From: Myxococcota bacterium
GTDB lineage: Bacteria > Myxococcota_A > UBA9160 > UBA4427
NCBI GenBank assembly: GCA_030748735.1
Contig: JASMLK010000072.1
Location: 1-64,000 of the forward strand
Length of the DNA stretch: 64,000 nt
Reading direction: 5' to 3'
Each line of letters starts with the position of its first letter. The stretch's first letter is position 1. The position numbers and the translations under genes are program-made. This document shows, piece by piece, positions 17,481-26,258 of the stretch. Below the pieces are notes generated by a model. The model did not search any database. It saw nothing but the letters and a program-made list of their open reading frames with translations, and was not told the DNA's origin.

Positions 17481-19028
17481 ATGAAGAACAACGTCGGCCT
17501 CTTCGCAGCGAAGCGCGCACTCATGCAGCCCGAGCAGGAAGCCCTGATCGATCTCGGTACCGGGCAGCGGTACAACTATCGCGAGTTCAATGCACGTTCG
17601 AATCGCTTCGCCCACGCGCTGGTGGGCGCGGGGATCGCGACCGGCGATCGCGTCGCGACGCTTCTGATGAACGGGAGTCCCTTCGTCGAGGCCTTCTACG
17701 GCGCGGCCAAGGTCGGCGGTGTGCTCGTGCCGCTCAACTGGCGCCTGGTGGCGGACGAACTTTCGTTCATCTTGACCGACTCGGGTGCCGAGACCTTGCT
17801 CTTCGGAACCGAGTTCGCCGACACGGTGAAGGAACTGCACTCGCGCGGTGCCGAGGGGACGAAGGTCAAGCGCTGGGTCCACGTCGGCGACGGCGCAGAT
17901 CGCCCGGACTTCGCGGAGGGCTACGAGGACCTGCTCGCTGCGGCGAACGAAAGCGAGCCCGAAGTCACGGCCTGCGACGACGACCTGCTCTTCATCATGT
18001 ACACGTCCGGTACGACGGGCCTCCCCAAGGGCGTGATGCATTCGCACAACACGACGATCTGGGGCTCGCTCACGGGGTTGATCACGGCCGACATCCAGTA
18101 CAACGACCGCTACCTGATCGCGCTTCCCCTCTTCCATGTCGGCGCGCTCCACCCGTTGCTCTCGACGATTCACCGCGGCGGCACGGTGGCGATCATGCCC
18201 GTCTTCGATCCCACGAAGATCTGGGAGGTCTACGCCGAAGAAAAGATCTCCGTGACCCTCGCGGTGCCGGCGATGTTGAACTTCATGCTCGCCACCTTCG
18301 ACGCGAGCCAGCATGACACTTCGTATCTGCGCTGGATCATGAGTGGCGCAGCCCCGGTCCCCGCGACCTTGATCGAGAAGTACGCCGGCATGGAGATCGA
18401 CGTGGTGCAGGTCTATGGACTCACCGAAACCGGTGGCCCCGCTTGCTTGATTTCGCCCGACGACGCGGTCGCGCGCGCGGGTTCGACCGGCAAGGCGTTT
18501 TTCCATACCGACGTGAAGGTCGTCCACGAAGACGGCAGCGAGATTGCAGCGGGCGAAACCGGTGAAGTCCTGGTGCGCGGCCCGAACGTCATGCTCGGCT
18601 ATTGGAATCGTCCGGAAGCGACGGCCGAATCGATCGTCGATGGTTGGTTTCATACGGGTGACGTCGCCATGGTGGACGCCGACGGCTACGTCTACATCCA
18701 GGACCGCATCAAGGACATGATCATTAGCGGCGGCGAAAACGTATACCCCGCCGAAATCGAAAACGTGATCACGGGCCTCGACGGTGTGCGCGAAGTCGCC
18801 GTCATCGGTCAGCCGTCGGAGAAGTGGGGAGAGTCGCCGCTTGCGGTGGTGGTGAAGGCCGACGAGTCGCTTACGGCAGAAGCGGTCCTCGAGCACTGCA
18901 AAGGTAAGCTCGCACCCTTCAAGCTGCCGAAGGCCTGCGAGTTCATCGACGAGATTCCGCGCAACCCCACCGGCAAGGTACTCAAGCGCGTGCTGCGCGA
19001 GCAGTTCCCCGGGCCCGCCGCGTCGTAG
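17481..19028 (+). CDS. long/medium-chain acyl-CoA synthetase (AMP-forming ligase)
   Basis: 515 aa. ATG 17481 with GGAG about 9 nt upstream. The ANL-superfamily motifs are in order: P-loop YTSGTTGLPKG (about 174-184), PLFHVGAL, YGLTETGG (A5), GWFHTGDVA and DRIKDMIISGGENVYP (A8), and the C-terminal acyl-adenylating lysine in PRNPTGKVLKR (A10). It activates a carboxylic acid to its CoA thioester using ATP. Length and motifs fit FadD-type fatty acid ligases, but chain length cannot be read. It is divergent from the wax ester synthase and is closed by a strong hairpin. Confidence 0.9.
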   Translation: MKNNVGLFAAKRALMQPEQEALIDLGTGQRYNYREFNARSNRFAHALVGAGIATGDRVATLLMNGSPFVEAFYGAAKVGGVLVPLNWRLVADELSFILTDSGAETLLFGTEFADTVKELHSRGAEGTKVKRWVHVGDGADRPDFAEGYEDLLAAANESEPEVTACDDDLLFIMYTSGTTGLPKGVMHSHNTTIWGSLTGLITADIQYNDRYLIALPLFHVGALHPLLSTIHRGGTVAIMPVFDPTKIWEVYAEEKISVTLAVPAMLNFMLATFDASQHDTSYLRWIMSGAAPVPATLIEKYAGMEIDVVQVYGLTETGGPACLISPDDAVARAGSTGKAFFHTDVKVVHEDGSEIAAGETGEVLVRGPNVMLGYWNRPEATAESIVDGWFHTGDVAMVDADGYVYIQDRIKDMIISGGENVYPAEIENVITGLDGVREVAVIGQPSEKWGESPLAVVVKADESLTAEAVLEHCKGKLAPFKLPKACEFIDEIPRNPTGKVLKRVLREQFPGPAAS

Positions 19029-19080
19029 GGCGACGAGCGGGGCTCAAGCCACCTCGTACTCGTGTAGCCCCGTCTCGCCC
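19028..19080. terminator. bidirectional hairpin terminator
   Basis: GGGCGA...CGGGGCT starting at 19028 pairs with AGCCCCG...TCGCCC ending at 19080, with a small internal loop and a loop of about 21 nt. It begins at the last base of the ligase stop codon and lies between that gene and the convergent TetR gene. Confidence 0.6.
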
Positions 19081-19126
19081 GACGAATTCGTTCGCGATCG
19101 GTGAAAACGCGAGTGCGCCCGGACGG

Positions 19127-19843
19127 TCAGTCCCGCGTCAGGCCCTTGATGATGGTGTCGACGATCTGCGCTGCCGTCTTGCGCGGCGTGTCTTCGAGCA
19201 CTTCGCGCACGTCGGCCTGTGCGAGGTCGCGCCCGAGGCCGGCAAGCACGTGTGCGAGGGCTGCGGTGTCGATCTTGGCGATGTCGCCTTCGTCCACCGC
19301 GCGGTCGAGCAGGCTCTTCGTCACCGCCGTGAGATAGTACTCGTGCGCGTCACCAAGGCGCTGAAAGGCGGGAATGGAGCCGAGCTCGCGAGCGAACATC
19401 ATGCGCTTGGGCTCGACGGCGAGGTTCGCCGCGCTGAGATAGGCACGCAGCATGTCGAGTGGTGGCATGTCGGGATCGAGGGACTCGATCGCCTCGCGAC
19501 CAATGCGCCGCAGGTTGCGGTCGACCGCCGCGAGCACGAGTTCGTCCTTGCTGGGCGAAATGCCGTAGAGCGTTCGCAACGAACAACCCATGAGCGCCGC
19601 GATCTTGCCCATGGTGAGCTGGGAGAGGCCGTCCTCCTCGACGAGATCCTCGAGCTGGTCGAGCACCTCCTGCTGACGAGGTGTCAGCTTTGCTTCGGTT
19701 TCGGGTGTGAGCAGGGGCTTGGGTGGGCGCGCATTCGCGAAGCGAACGCGTCTGCGCGCGGGCTCCTCCCGCGAAGCCGCTTTGCCCGAAGGACTCAAGA
19801 CAGCAGCGCCTCCGGCATGTCGACTACCCGGGCGCGCAGCCAT
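19127..19843 (-). CDS. TetR/AcrR-family transcriptional regulator, last gene of the AtuA-like operon
   Basis: 238 aa from ATG 19843. That start overlaps the AtuA-like gene by 49 nt and has a poor ribosome site. A TTG at 19798 overlaps the upstream stop as TTGA and has GGAGG 10 nt before it, so it may be the real start (223 aa). The helix-turn-helix is in LTMGKIAALMGCSLRTLYGI followed by SPSKDELVLAAVD, the standard TetR N-terminal domain. The remainder is helical ligand-binding sequence. Encoded with the carboxylase/AtuA-like genes, it most likely controls this operon or the divergent one in response to an acyl-CoA or terpenoid ligand (inference). Confidence 0.85.
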   Translation of the reverse strand: MAARPGSRHAGGAAVLSPSGKAASREEPARRRVRFANARPPKPLLTPETEAKLTPRQQEVLDQLEDLVEEDGLSQLTMGKIAALMGCSLRTLYGISPSKDELVLAAVDRNLRRIGREAIESLDPDMPPLDMLRAYLSAANLAVEPKRMMFARELGSIPAFQRLGDAHEYYLTAVTKSLLDRAVDEGDIAKIDTAALAHVLAGLGRDLAQADVREVLEDTPRKTAAQIVDTIIKGLTRD

Positions 19844-21549
19844 TCACCGAGGCTCTTGGCCTGGCCATCCTGTCGCGTCGACGCTGCGACGCCTTCTTCG
19901 AGCAGGCCGTGGATCAAGAAGTTGATCGAGCGGATGTTGGGCAGCGGATAGCGATCGATCGGCATGCCCGCGACTTCGGGGAGCAGCTCGCGCAGCTTTT
20001 CTTCCGTCAGGAAGCCTTCGAGCCACGCATAGGCTTCGTCGCTGCGCGCGAAGACACCGAGGTTCGCGTTGCCCCCCTTGTCGCCCGAGCGTGAACCGAA
20101 TACTCGCCCGAGCGCTTCGCGTCGGGTGGCCCCGCTCGGTGCCGTGGCGGTCGGGCCCGCTGCGGGCGTGACCTTGACTTCTTCCTGGGGGATCACGCTG
20201 CTCACCTTGTGAGACTCGCCGCCAAGGATCACGACTTCCTGCGGCACGGTCTTCGACGGAATGCAGGCCGGGACGTAGACGCCGTAGGGTCGGCCGTTCG
20301 AAGGGCCACCGCCGACACCGAAGAAGCCGGGGATCGTTGCGAGGGCCATGTCGCCGAAGGCGTTGGTCGTCTTGCGGCCGACCTTTTCGGGGTCGGGGTC
20401 CTTCAAGCTGATCTTCAGGATCGCAACCGCTTCTTCGTTGCTCGCCGGGTCGGGTTTTTCTGTTCGCATCAGGCGGAACTTCACGCTTTCGAAGTCCTCG
20501 GGGCCGTAAGGGCATGCAGCCCAGAAGGCGCGCTCGATCAGGTCGGCCTTCTCTTCGATATCGAGGCCGGCGAGGCAGATGTTCATGTCGTTGCGGAAGC
20601 CGCCGGCCTTGTTGATGCAGACCTTCAGCGTTTCGGGCGGCGGCTCGCCCTTGATGTCGTACATGCGCACGCGGTTCTTCTCGACCTGCTCGAGTTGGAT
20701 CGTGTCGAAGCGGGTCGTGACGTCGGGGCCGTAGTATTCGGGGCCGCTGATTTCGTAGAGCAGCTGCGACGTCACGGTGCCGATCGAAACCTCACCGCCG
20801 ACGTCATCGTGCATCCCGATCACGGTCGAGCCGTCTTCGGCGATTTCCGCCCAGGGGAAACCGATGCGCTCCATTCCGGGGACTTCGTTGAAGAACGAAT
20901 AGTTGCCGCCGGTCGCCTGTGTTCCGCATTCGATCACGTGGCCCGCGGCGACGGCGCCCGCGAGTTCGTCCCAGTCGTCGCGCGTCCAGCCGTGATGCCA
21001 CGCGGCCGGTCCGCACACCACCGCGGCGTCGGTGGTGCGCCCGGTGATCACGATGTCGGCGCCCTGATTCAGCGCATCGACGATGCCCCAACACCCGAAG
21101 TAGGCGTTCGCTGTGAGGAAGTCGGCTTCCTTGATGGGTTCACCGGTTTCGAAGTGTCGAAGCTGATCGGCGGCGAGCAGGTCCGACATGTTCGGCATGA
21201 GGTCGTCGCCCTTCACGTAGGCGACCTTTGGGTTCAGGCCGAGCTTGTTCGCGACTTCGGCAACGGCGTCCGCACAACCGTCGGGGTCCAGTCCGCCTGC
21301 GTTGGTCACCACGCGAATGCCCTTGTCGAGGCACGTGCCCATCACCTCTTCCATCTGCGTTACGAAGGTGCGCGCGTAGCCGCCGTTCGGTCGCTTGACC
21401 CGGGTCTTCGCCAGGATGAGCATGGTGAGTTCGGCGAGCCAATCGCCAGTGAGCACGTCGATGGGGCCGCCCTCGACCATTTCGCGCGCCGCCGAGATGC
21501 GGTCGCCAAAGAAGCCCGAGCAGTTGGCAATGCGGATGGGATCGGCCAT
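19795..21549 (-). CDS. acyclic terpene utilisation AtuA-like protein (DUF1446)
   Basis: 584 aa. ATG 21549 has GGAGAA at 7 nt. Residues 1 to about 450 are the AtuA/DUF1446 domain: ANCSGFFGDRISAAREMVEG, TGDWLAELTM, TNAGGLDP, DIVITGRTTDAAVVCGPAAW and GTQATGGNYSFF. The last 100 residues are the AtuA ferredoxin-like-fold domain with FGSRSGDKGGNANLGVFARS. In Pseudomonas, AtuA is encoded with the geranyl-CoA carboxylase genes and is needed for growth on acyclic terpenes; its reaction is not settled. Here it directly follows the two carboxylase genes, separated only by a spacer with a run of 15 G/C. The pathway could act on citronellate-type or another branched acyl-CoA. Confidence 0.9.
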   Translation of the reverse strand: MADPIRIANCSGFFGDRISAAREMVEGGPIDVLTGDWLAELTMLILAKTRVKRPNGGYARTFVTQMEEVMGTCLDKGIRVVTNAGGLDPDGCADAVAEVANKLGLNPKVAYVKGDDLMPNMSDLLAADQLRHFETGEPIKEADFLTANAYFGCWGIVDALNQGADIVITGRTTDAAVVCGPAAWHHGWTRDDWDELAGAVAAGHVIECGTQATGGNYSFFNEVPGMERIGFPWAEIAEDGSTVIGMHDDVGGEVSIGTVTSQLLYEISGPEYYGPDVTTRFDTIQLEQVEKNRVRMYDIKGEPPPETLKVCINKAGGFRNDMNICLAGLDIEEKADLIERAFWAACPYGPEDFESVKFRLMRTEKPDPASNEEAVAILKISLKDPDPEKVGRKTTNAFGDMALATIPGFFGVGGGPSNGRPYGVYVPACIPSKTVPQEVVILGGESHKVSSVIPQEEVKVTPAAGPTATAPSGATRREALGRVFGSRSGDKGGNANLGVFARSDEAYAWLEGFLTEEKLRELLPEVAGMPIDRYPLPNIRSINFLIHGLLEEGVAASTRQDGQAKSLGEWLRARVVDMPEALLS

Positions 21550-21593
21550 GGATGTTCTCCGGGGTTGGATGGGGATCGTCTTTTGTTTTTTCT

Positions 21594-21608
21594 GGGGGGG
21601 GGGGGGGG
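21594..21608. repeat. homopolymer tract of 15 G (15 C on the coding strand)
   Basis: Fifteen consecutive G on the + strand immediately next to the carboxylase alpha stop codon (21609-21611) and 45 bp before the AtuA-like start. On the transcribed strand the spacer reads stop, C15, then an A-rich stretch. It is non-coding and easily changed in length by slippage. It may affect readthrough or the mRNA structure between the two genes. Confidence 0.9.
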
Positions 21609-23549
21609 TTATTCGCCGGCGCCTTCGCGCGGTTCGACGACGAGCAGCACGGCGCCACTTTCGACCTGGTCGCCCTCGGCCACGCGCACCTCGGCCACGA
21701 CGCCGTCTTCGGTGGCGTTCATCGGGTGCTCCATCTTCATGGCTTCGAGGACCAGCAGGGTCTGTCCGGCCGTCACCTCGTCGCCGGCGGCGACGCGCAG
21801 TTCGAGCACCTTGCCCGGCATGCGGGCCACGAAGCCGCCCGCATTGTCTTCGCTGTCGGGCGGAATGAAGCGCGGGCGCTCTTCGAAACTCACGTCGCCG
21901 CGCGGGCCCTGTACGACGATCAACGACCCAGCACGCGTGACCCGTGAACGACTGCGCAGGCCCGCGACTTCGACGTCGATCTCGTTTTCGCTCCAGTCGT
22001 GGATGCGCGCTTCGCTGCCGTCGTCGAAGCGGAACGAGCCGTCGCGTTGGCTGCGGTACGCGACTTCGACGTCGTCTTCGCCGGCGCGAAGGGTGAGCCG
22101 CTGCGAGGGCATTCGCGCGTTGCGCCAACCGGAGGGCGTGCCACCGAGTACCGCTGCATTCGCGTGATTGAAACCCTGCACCCACAGCGCGCCGATGCGC
22201 GCGTGGCGCTCGAGTTCTTCGCTCGATAGTTCCAGGCTGCGTGGCGGATCGATGCGATCGATGAAGTCGGTCGTCGTGTCGCCGGCCAGGAAGGCTTCGG
22301 TGCGAAGCGTTGCTGCGAGGAAGTCGCGGTTCGTGATGACGCCACCGATGTGTGTGCGCTCGAGGGCGAGCGCGAGGCGCCCGGCTGCTTCACTTCTCGT
22401 TGGCGCCGTTGCGATCACCTTGGCGAGCATCGGATCGAAGTCCGTACCCACGACGGTGCCTTGCGCGACACCAGAATCCCAGCGCACGGCGGGTTCCTGG
22501 GCTTCGTCGTATGCGACCAGGGTTCCGATTTCGGGCAAGAAGCCGTTGGCGGGGTTTTCGGCGTAGAGCCGCGCTTCGATCGCCCAGCCTTCCGTGCGAA
22601 TCGCATCCTGTCCGTAGCCGAGTGCTTCGCCCTGGGCGATGCGCAGTTGCTCGCGAACCAGATCGATCCCCGTCACGGCTTCGGTGACCGGGTGCTCCAC
22701 CTGCAGGCGAGTGTTCACTTCGAGGAAGAAGAACTCGCCCGTGTCGTCGTCGACCAGGAACTCGACCGTGCCGGCCGAGCGGTAGTTCATCTCACTCGCG
22801 AGGCGCACTGCGGCGTCGCCCATCTTCTGGCGCAGGGCGTCGTCGACGCGCGGCGAGGGGGATTCTTCGAGGATCTTCTGGTGACGTCGCTGGACCGAGC
22901 ATTCGCGCTCACCGAGATGGACGACGTTGCCGAAGCTGTCGCCGAGGATCTGGATCTCGATGTGGCGTGCGCGCGAGATGTAGCGTTCGAGGAAGACGCG
23001 ATCGTCGCCGAAGCCGGAAAGGGCTTCGCGCTTCGCGGCGGCGACCGATTCCTTCAGGTCGTCCGCACTCTCGACGACGCGCATGCCCTTGCCGCCACCG
23101 CCGGCCGCCGCCTTTACGAGCAGCGGGTAGCCGACCTTGGCGTCGTCGAGCGGATCGTCGGAGCCGGGCAGGGTGGGGACTTCGGCTTTGATCGCGAGCG
23201 CCTTCGCGGCGATCTTGTCGCCCATCTGTTCGATGCAGCCCGGCTCGGGGCCGACCCACGCGATGCCGGCCGCCGCGACATCGGTCGCAAAGCCCGCGTT
23301 TTCGGAAAGGAAGCCGTAGCCGGGATGAATGGCGCCGGCGCCCGTGGCGCGCGCCGCGTCGAGGATCGACTTTCCATCCAGGTAGCCGTTGGGCAGGCGA
23401 ACCGCTTCGTCCGCATCGCGTACGAAGGGCGAATCCGCATCGGCGTCGACATAGACCGCGACGCAGCGGATTCCCATTTCGTGCGCGCCACGAATGATGC
23501 GGCGCGCGATCTCTCCCCGGTTTGCAATCAGCAGCGTGTCGAAACTCAC
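21609..23549 (-). CDS. acyl-CoA carboxylase alpha subunit (biotin carboxylase + biotin carboxyl carrier)
   Basis: 646 aa. The start is GTG 23549, which overlaps the stop of the beta-subunit gene as GTGA; the protein then opens with the universal biotin-carboxylase start FDTLLIANRGEIARRIIRGA. The ATP-grasp domain has the glycine-rich loop KAAAGGGGKGMRVV and the catalytic region FFFLEVNTRLQVEHPVTE. The C-terminal carrier domain has the biotinylation site LEAMKMEH. It carboxylates biotin with ATP and bicarbonate and pairs with the downstream-named beta subunit. Domain order and length match propionyl-, methylcrotonyl- or geranyl-CoA carboxylase alpha chains. The AtuA-like and crotonase neighbours favour a methylcrotonyl/geranyl-type substrate. 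Confidence 0.93.
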   Translation of the reverse strand: MSFDTLLIANRGEIARRIIRGAHEMGIRCVAVYVDADADSPFVRDADEAVRLPNGYLDGKSILDAARATGAGAIHPGYGFLSENAGFATDVAAAGIAWVGPEPGCIEQMGDKIAAKALAIKAEVPTLPGSDDPLDDAKVGYPLLVKAAAGGGGKGMRVVESADDLKESVAAAKREALSGFGDDRVFLERYISRARHIEIQILGDSFGNVVHLGERECSVQRRHQKILEESPSPRVDDALRQKMGDAAVRLASEMNYRSAGTVEFLVDDDTGEFFFLEVNTRLQVEHPVTEAVTGIDLVREQLRIAQGEALGYGQDAIRTEGWAIEARLYAENPANGFLPEIGTLVAYDEAQEPAVRWDSGVAQGTVVGTDFDPMLAKVIATAPTRSEAAGRLALALERTHIGGVITNRDFLAATLRTEAFLAGDTTTDFIDRIDPPRSLELSSEELERHARIGALWVQGFNHANAAVLGGTPSGWRNARMPSQRLTLRAGEDDVEVAYRSQRDGSFRFDDGSEARIHDWSENEIDVEVAGLRSRSRVTRAGSLIVVQGPRGDVSFEERPRFIPPDSEDNAGGFVARMPGKVLELRVAAGDEVTAGQTLLVLEAMKMEHPMNATEDGVVAEVRVAEGDQVESGAVLLVVEPREGAGE

Positions 23550-25216
23550 AGTCGGAACACTCCATAACCGTCGGTGCCTTCGATGGGCTTGGTGCGAACC
23601 ACCGAAAGACAAATGCCGAGAACCGTGCGCGTGTCGCGCGGGTCGATGATGCCGTCGTCGCTGATCGCCCCACTGGCTTCGAGGGCGACCGATCCGCGTT
23701 CTTGTGCTTCTTCGACCATTGCGCGGATCATCTCGTCGGCCTTTTCGTCGAAGGGCTCGCCCTTGCGCGCGGCCTGACCGCGGCGAACGATCGACATCAC
23801 GCCCGCGATCTGCTTGCCGCCCATGACGGCGATCTTGGCGCTTGGCCAGATGAAGGTGAAGCGGTTGTTGTACGCCCGCCCACTCATCGCGTAGGTGCCC
23901 GCGCCGTAGGAGTTGCCGAGGATGATCGTGATGTGCGGGACCTCCGAATTGGTCACCGCGTTGATCATCTGCGAGCCCTTCTTGATGATGCCCGCGTGTT
24001 CGAAGTCGCGACCCACCACGAAGCCCGTGAGGTTCTGCAGGAAGATCAGCGGCACGTCGATCTGGTTGTTCAGCTGAACGAAGTGGGCGGCCTTCTCGGC
24101 GCTTTCGGGGTTGAGCACGCCGTTGTTGCCCAGGATGCCGACCGGGTTGCCCTCGACCGTGGCCCACCCGCAGATGAGCGTCGTGCCGTAGCGCGGCTTG
24201 AACTCTTCGAAGCGCGAGCCGTCGGCCACGCGCGCGATCACGTCGCGTACGTCGACCGGGCGACGCAGGTCGGGGCTCATGATGCCGAGCAGTTCTTCGG
24301 GGTCGTAGACCGGTGGGTCGGCCCGCATGGGAGCCATGCCGCCCTTCTTCTTCCAGTTGAGGTGACTCATTACCTCGCGGCACAGGCGCAGCGCGTCGGG
24401 TTCGTCTTCGGCGAGGTACTCACCGAGGCCCGAGATCTCGGCGTGCATCTGGGCGCCACCGAGGGTTTCGTCGTCGGACTCTTCGCCGGTCGCCATCTTC
24501 ACCAGCGGAGGACCCGCGAGAAAGATCTTCGACTGCTTCTTGATCACGATGTTGTAGTCCGACATGCCGGGCTGGTACGCGCCGCCCGCCGTCGAAGAAC
24601 CGAACACCACGCAGAGGGTCGGGATCTCGAGCTTCGAGAGTTCGATCATCTCGTAGAAGAAGCGACCGGTTTCGGCGAAGTGGTCGATGCGCGCGCCACC
24701 GGCGGTCTTGTCGTCGCCGTCTTTCTTCTTCTTGCCGCCGCCTCCACCGCGTCGCAGGTCGGCGCCCGCAGATTCGACGAAGCTCACGTAGGGGATGCCG
24801 TTGTCGCGGGCGATTTCGAGGGCGCGCATCCACTTCTTGCCGACGTAGGGCGTGAGCGCGCCGCCGAGCACGGTGGGGTCGTTGGCGAAGATCACGCATT
24901 CGACGCCGGCGATGACGCCGATGCCCATGACGGCCCCGCCACCCACCGCATACGGCGAGTTGTAGGCCGCGGTCGGCGAGATCTCGAGAAACGGGCTGTC
25001 GGGATCGAGGGCCAGGTGGATGCGCTCTCGCACCGGCAGCTTGCCGCGCTTGGCGAGGCGCTCGTGGTGATACTCGCCGCCACCGGCTTCGGCTTCGTCG
25101 AGCAGTTCGTCGATCGTCGCGAGCTTCTCGAGCATGGCCGTCCGGTTCTCTGTGAACTCGGCGGTGCGCGGATCGAGATGCGATCGCAGCGGGGGAGAGA
25201 GGAGGGTCGGGAGCAT
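23546..25216 (-). CDS. acyl-CoA carboxylase beta subunit (carboxyltransferase)
   Basis: 556 aa, ATG 25216 with AAGGAAGG upstream. It is a complete two-half crotonase-fold carboxyltransferase: IFANDPTVLGGALTPYVGKK, SFVESAGADL and CVVFGSSTAGGAYQPGMSDY in the N-half, and LQNLTGFVVGRDFEHAGIIK, ITIILGNSYGAGTYAMSGRA and WPSAKIAVMGGKQIAG in the C-half. The last three are the pattern of methylcrotonyl/geranyl-CoA carboxylase beta chains. Residues 155-174 carry an unusual low-complexity loop (RRGGGGGKKKKDGDD). First gene of the leftward operon, translationally coupled to the alpha subunit. Substrate assignment is inferred from motif type and neighbours. Confidence 0.93.
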   Translation of the reverse strand: MLPTLLSPPLRSHLDPRTAEFTENRTAMLEKLATIDELLDEAEAGGGEYHHERLAKRGKLPVRERIHLALDPDSPFLEISPTAAYNSPYAVGGGAVMGIGVIAGVECVIFANDPTVLGGALTPYVGKKWMRALEIARDNGIPYVSFVESAGADLRRGGGGGKKKKDGDDKTAGGARIDHFAETGRFFYEMIELSKLEIPTLCVVFGSSTAGGAYQPGMSDYNIVIKKQSKIFLAGPPLVKMATGEESDDETLGGAQMHAEISGLGEYLAEDEPDALRLCREVMSHLNWKKKGGMAPMRADPPVYDPEELLGIMSPDLRRPVDVRDVIARVADGSRFEEFKPRYGTTLICGWATVEGNPVGILGNNGVLNPESAEKAAHFVQLNNQIDVPLIFLQNLTGFVVGRDFEHAGIIKKGSQMINAVTNSEVPHITIILGNSYGAGTYAMSGRAYNNRFTFIWPSAKIAVMGGKQIAGVMSIVRRGQAARKGEPFDEKADEMIRAMVEEAQERGSVALEASGAISDDGIIDPRDTRTVLGICLSVVRTKPIEGTDGYGVFRL

Positions 25217-25249
25217 GCGGCTTGTTCCTTCCTTCTATAAATGCCCACT

Positions 25250-25283
25250 ATGGATGCCCATCCATGGATGCCCATGGATGCAC
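25250..25283. repeat. tandem ATGGATGCCC-type repeats in the divergent promoter region
   Basis: ATGGATGCCC occurs at 25250-25259 and 25264-25273, and ATGGATGCAC at 25274-25283. They are followed by TTGACA at 25292-25297 and two copies of GGTAACA at 25302-25308 and 25314-25320. All lie in the 178-bp gap between the divergent carboxylase and hydratase genes. The repeats are candidates for a regulator-binding array, possibly for the TetR protein encoded at the end of the operon. A good -10 box for the TTGACA cannot be seen at normal spacing. Confidence 0.5.
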
Positions 25284-25394
25284 GAGGCAAGTTGACAGCT
25301 AGGTAACATTTGGGGTAACAGAATGCAATCGAAATTACCGGTCGCGTCCCGAGGGATTGCTGGCCGAATCGCCGGTCGAATGGAGGGCCCCCCG

Positions 25395-26201
25395 ATGAGC
25401 GACGCCGCCGAGGTCGTGAAGGTCGAAACCAGCAAGGGGGGCGTCATGACCGTCACCCTGTGCGACACCGAAAACCGCAACGCATTGGGCGGGCGGCTGG
25501 TCGGTGGCATCCAGGAGGCCCTGGCTTCGGCCAACGCGGACCCGGATGTGCGCGTCGTCGTGCTCACCAACGAGGGCAACACCTTCTGCGCGGGCGCGAA
25601 CCTGAAAGAGCAGTCCGCCGCAAACAAGGCGAACAAGGAAGGGAAGGGCGGCGGCAAGGCGATGGGCCGCTTCGACACCCTGCTCGCCGAAATCCAGGCA
25701 TCCCCCACGCCCGTCATCGGCAAGATCAAGGGGCACGTGGTCGGCGGCGGTAACGGGCTGGCAGCGTCCCTCGACATTTCGATCGCGGTCGAAGAGGCGA
25801 AGTTCGGCTTCACCGAAGTTCGCCTCGGGGTTGCGCCCGCAATCATCTCCGTGGTCTGCCTGCCGAAGCTTCGCCCAGGCGACGCGATGGAGCTCTTCTT
25901 GCGCGGCAACCGGATCACCTCGACGCGCGCAGCCGAACTCGGCTTGATCAACCGCGCCGTCCCGGCCGACCAGATCGACACCGAGGTCGACGAAGTGATC
26001 GCCGACCTCAGCAAGGGTGGCCCCAATGCGCTCGGCTTCTGCAAGCGCCTGGTCTACGAGGTCCCGGCCATGGAGCAGAAGGAAGCTTTCGAATGGGCGT
26101 CACGGCTTTCCGGTGAGCTGTTCAAGGGCGAAGAGGCGGCGGAGGGTATGAAGGCCTTCATCCAGAAGCGCAAAGCGGCCTGGATCCCCGACGAGGACTG
26201 A
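25395..26201 (+). CDS. enoyl-CoA hydratase/isomerase family protein
   Basis: 268 aa. The ATG at 25395 is preferred over an upstream ATG at 25323 because GGAGG lies about 8 nt before it and the crotonase fold starts at once. Oxyanion-hole segments are FCAGANL and HVVGGGNGLAASLDI, with FTEVRLGVAP supplying one of the two usual catalytic Glu. The other Glu position (in GGG-x-E of crotonase) is Gly/Asn here, as in some lyase or hydratase relatives. First gene of the rightward run divergent from the acyl-CoA carboxylase. By analogy with Atu and leucine pathways it could hydrate the carboxylated enoyl-CoA (AtuE-like step). That role is inferred. Confidence 0.85.
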   Translation: MSDAAEVVKVETSKGGVMTVTLCDTENRNALGGRLVGGIQEALASANADPDVRVVVLTNEGNTFCAGANLKEQSAANKANKEGKGGGKAMGRFDTLLAEIQASPTPVIGKIKGHVVGGGNGLAASLDISIAVEEAKFGFTEVRLGVAPAIISVVCLPKLRPGDAMELFLRGNRITSTRAAELGLINRAVPADQIDTEVDEVIADLSKGGPNALGFCKRLVYEVPAMEQKEAFEWASRLSGELFKGEEAAEGMKAFIQKRKAAWIPDED

Positions 26202-26258
26202 CGCGCTCGCGGCGCTGCGCCTACGCTCCATCCCCCTCTTCGAGCAAAGGACCCCCTC

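Noticed and set aside
20209-22167. A 652-codon open frame on the plus strand across the AtuA-like and carboxylase genes
   Set aside because: It crosses an intergenic spacer and the poly-G run, has low-complexity composition and no motif. The minus-strand genes have clear family motifs and coupling.
25233-25320. CRISPR-like array in the divergent promoter region
   Set aside because: The repeats are only 10 nt, nearly contiguous, with no spacers of constant size and no cas genes in the window.
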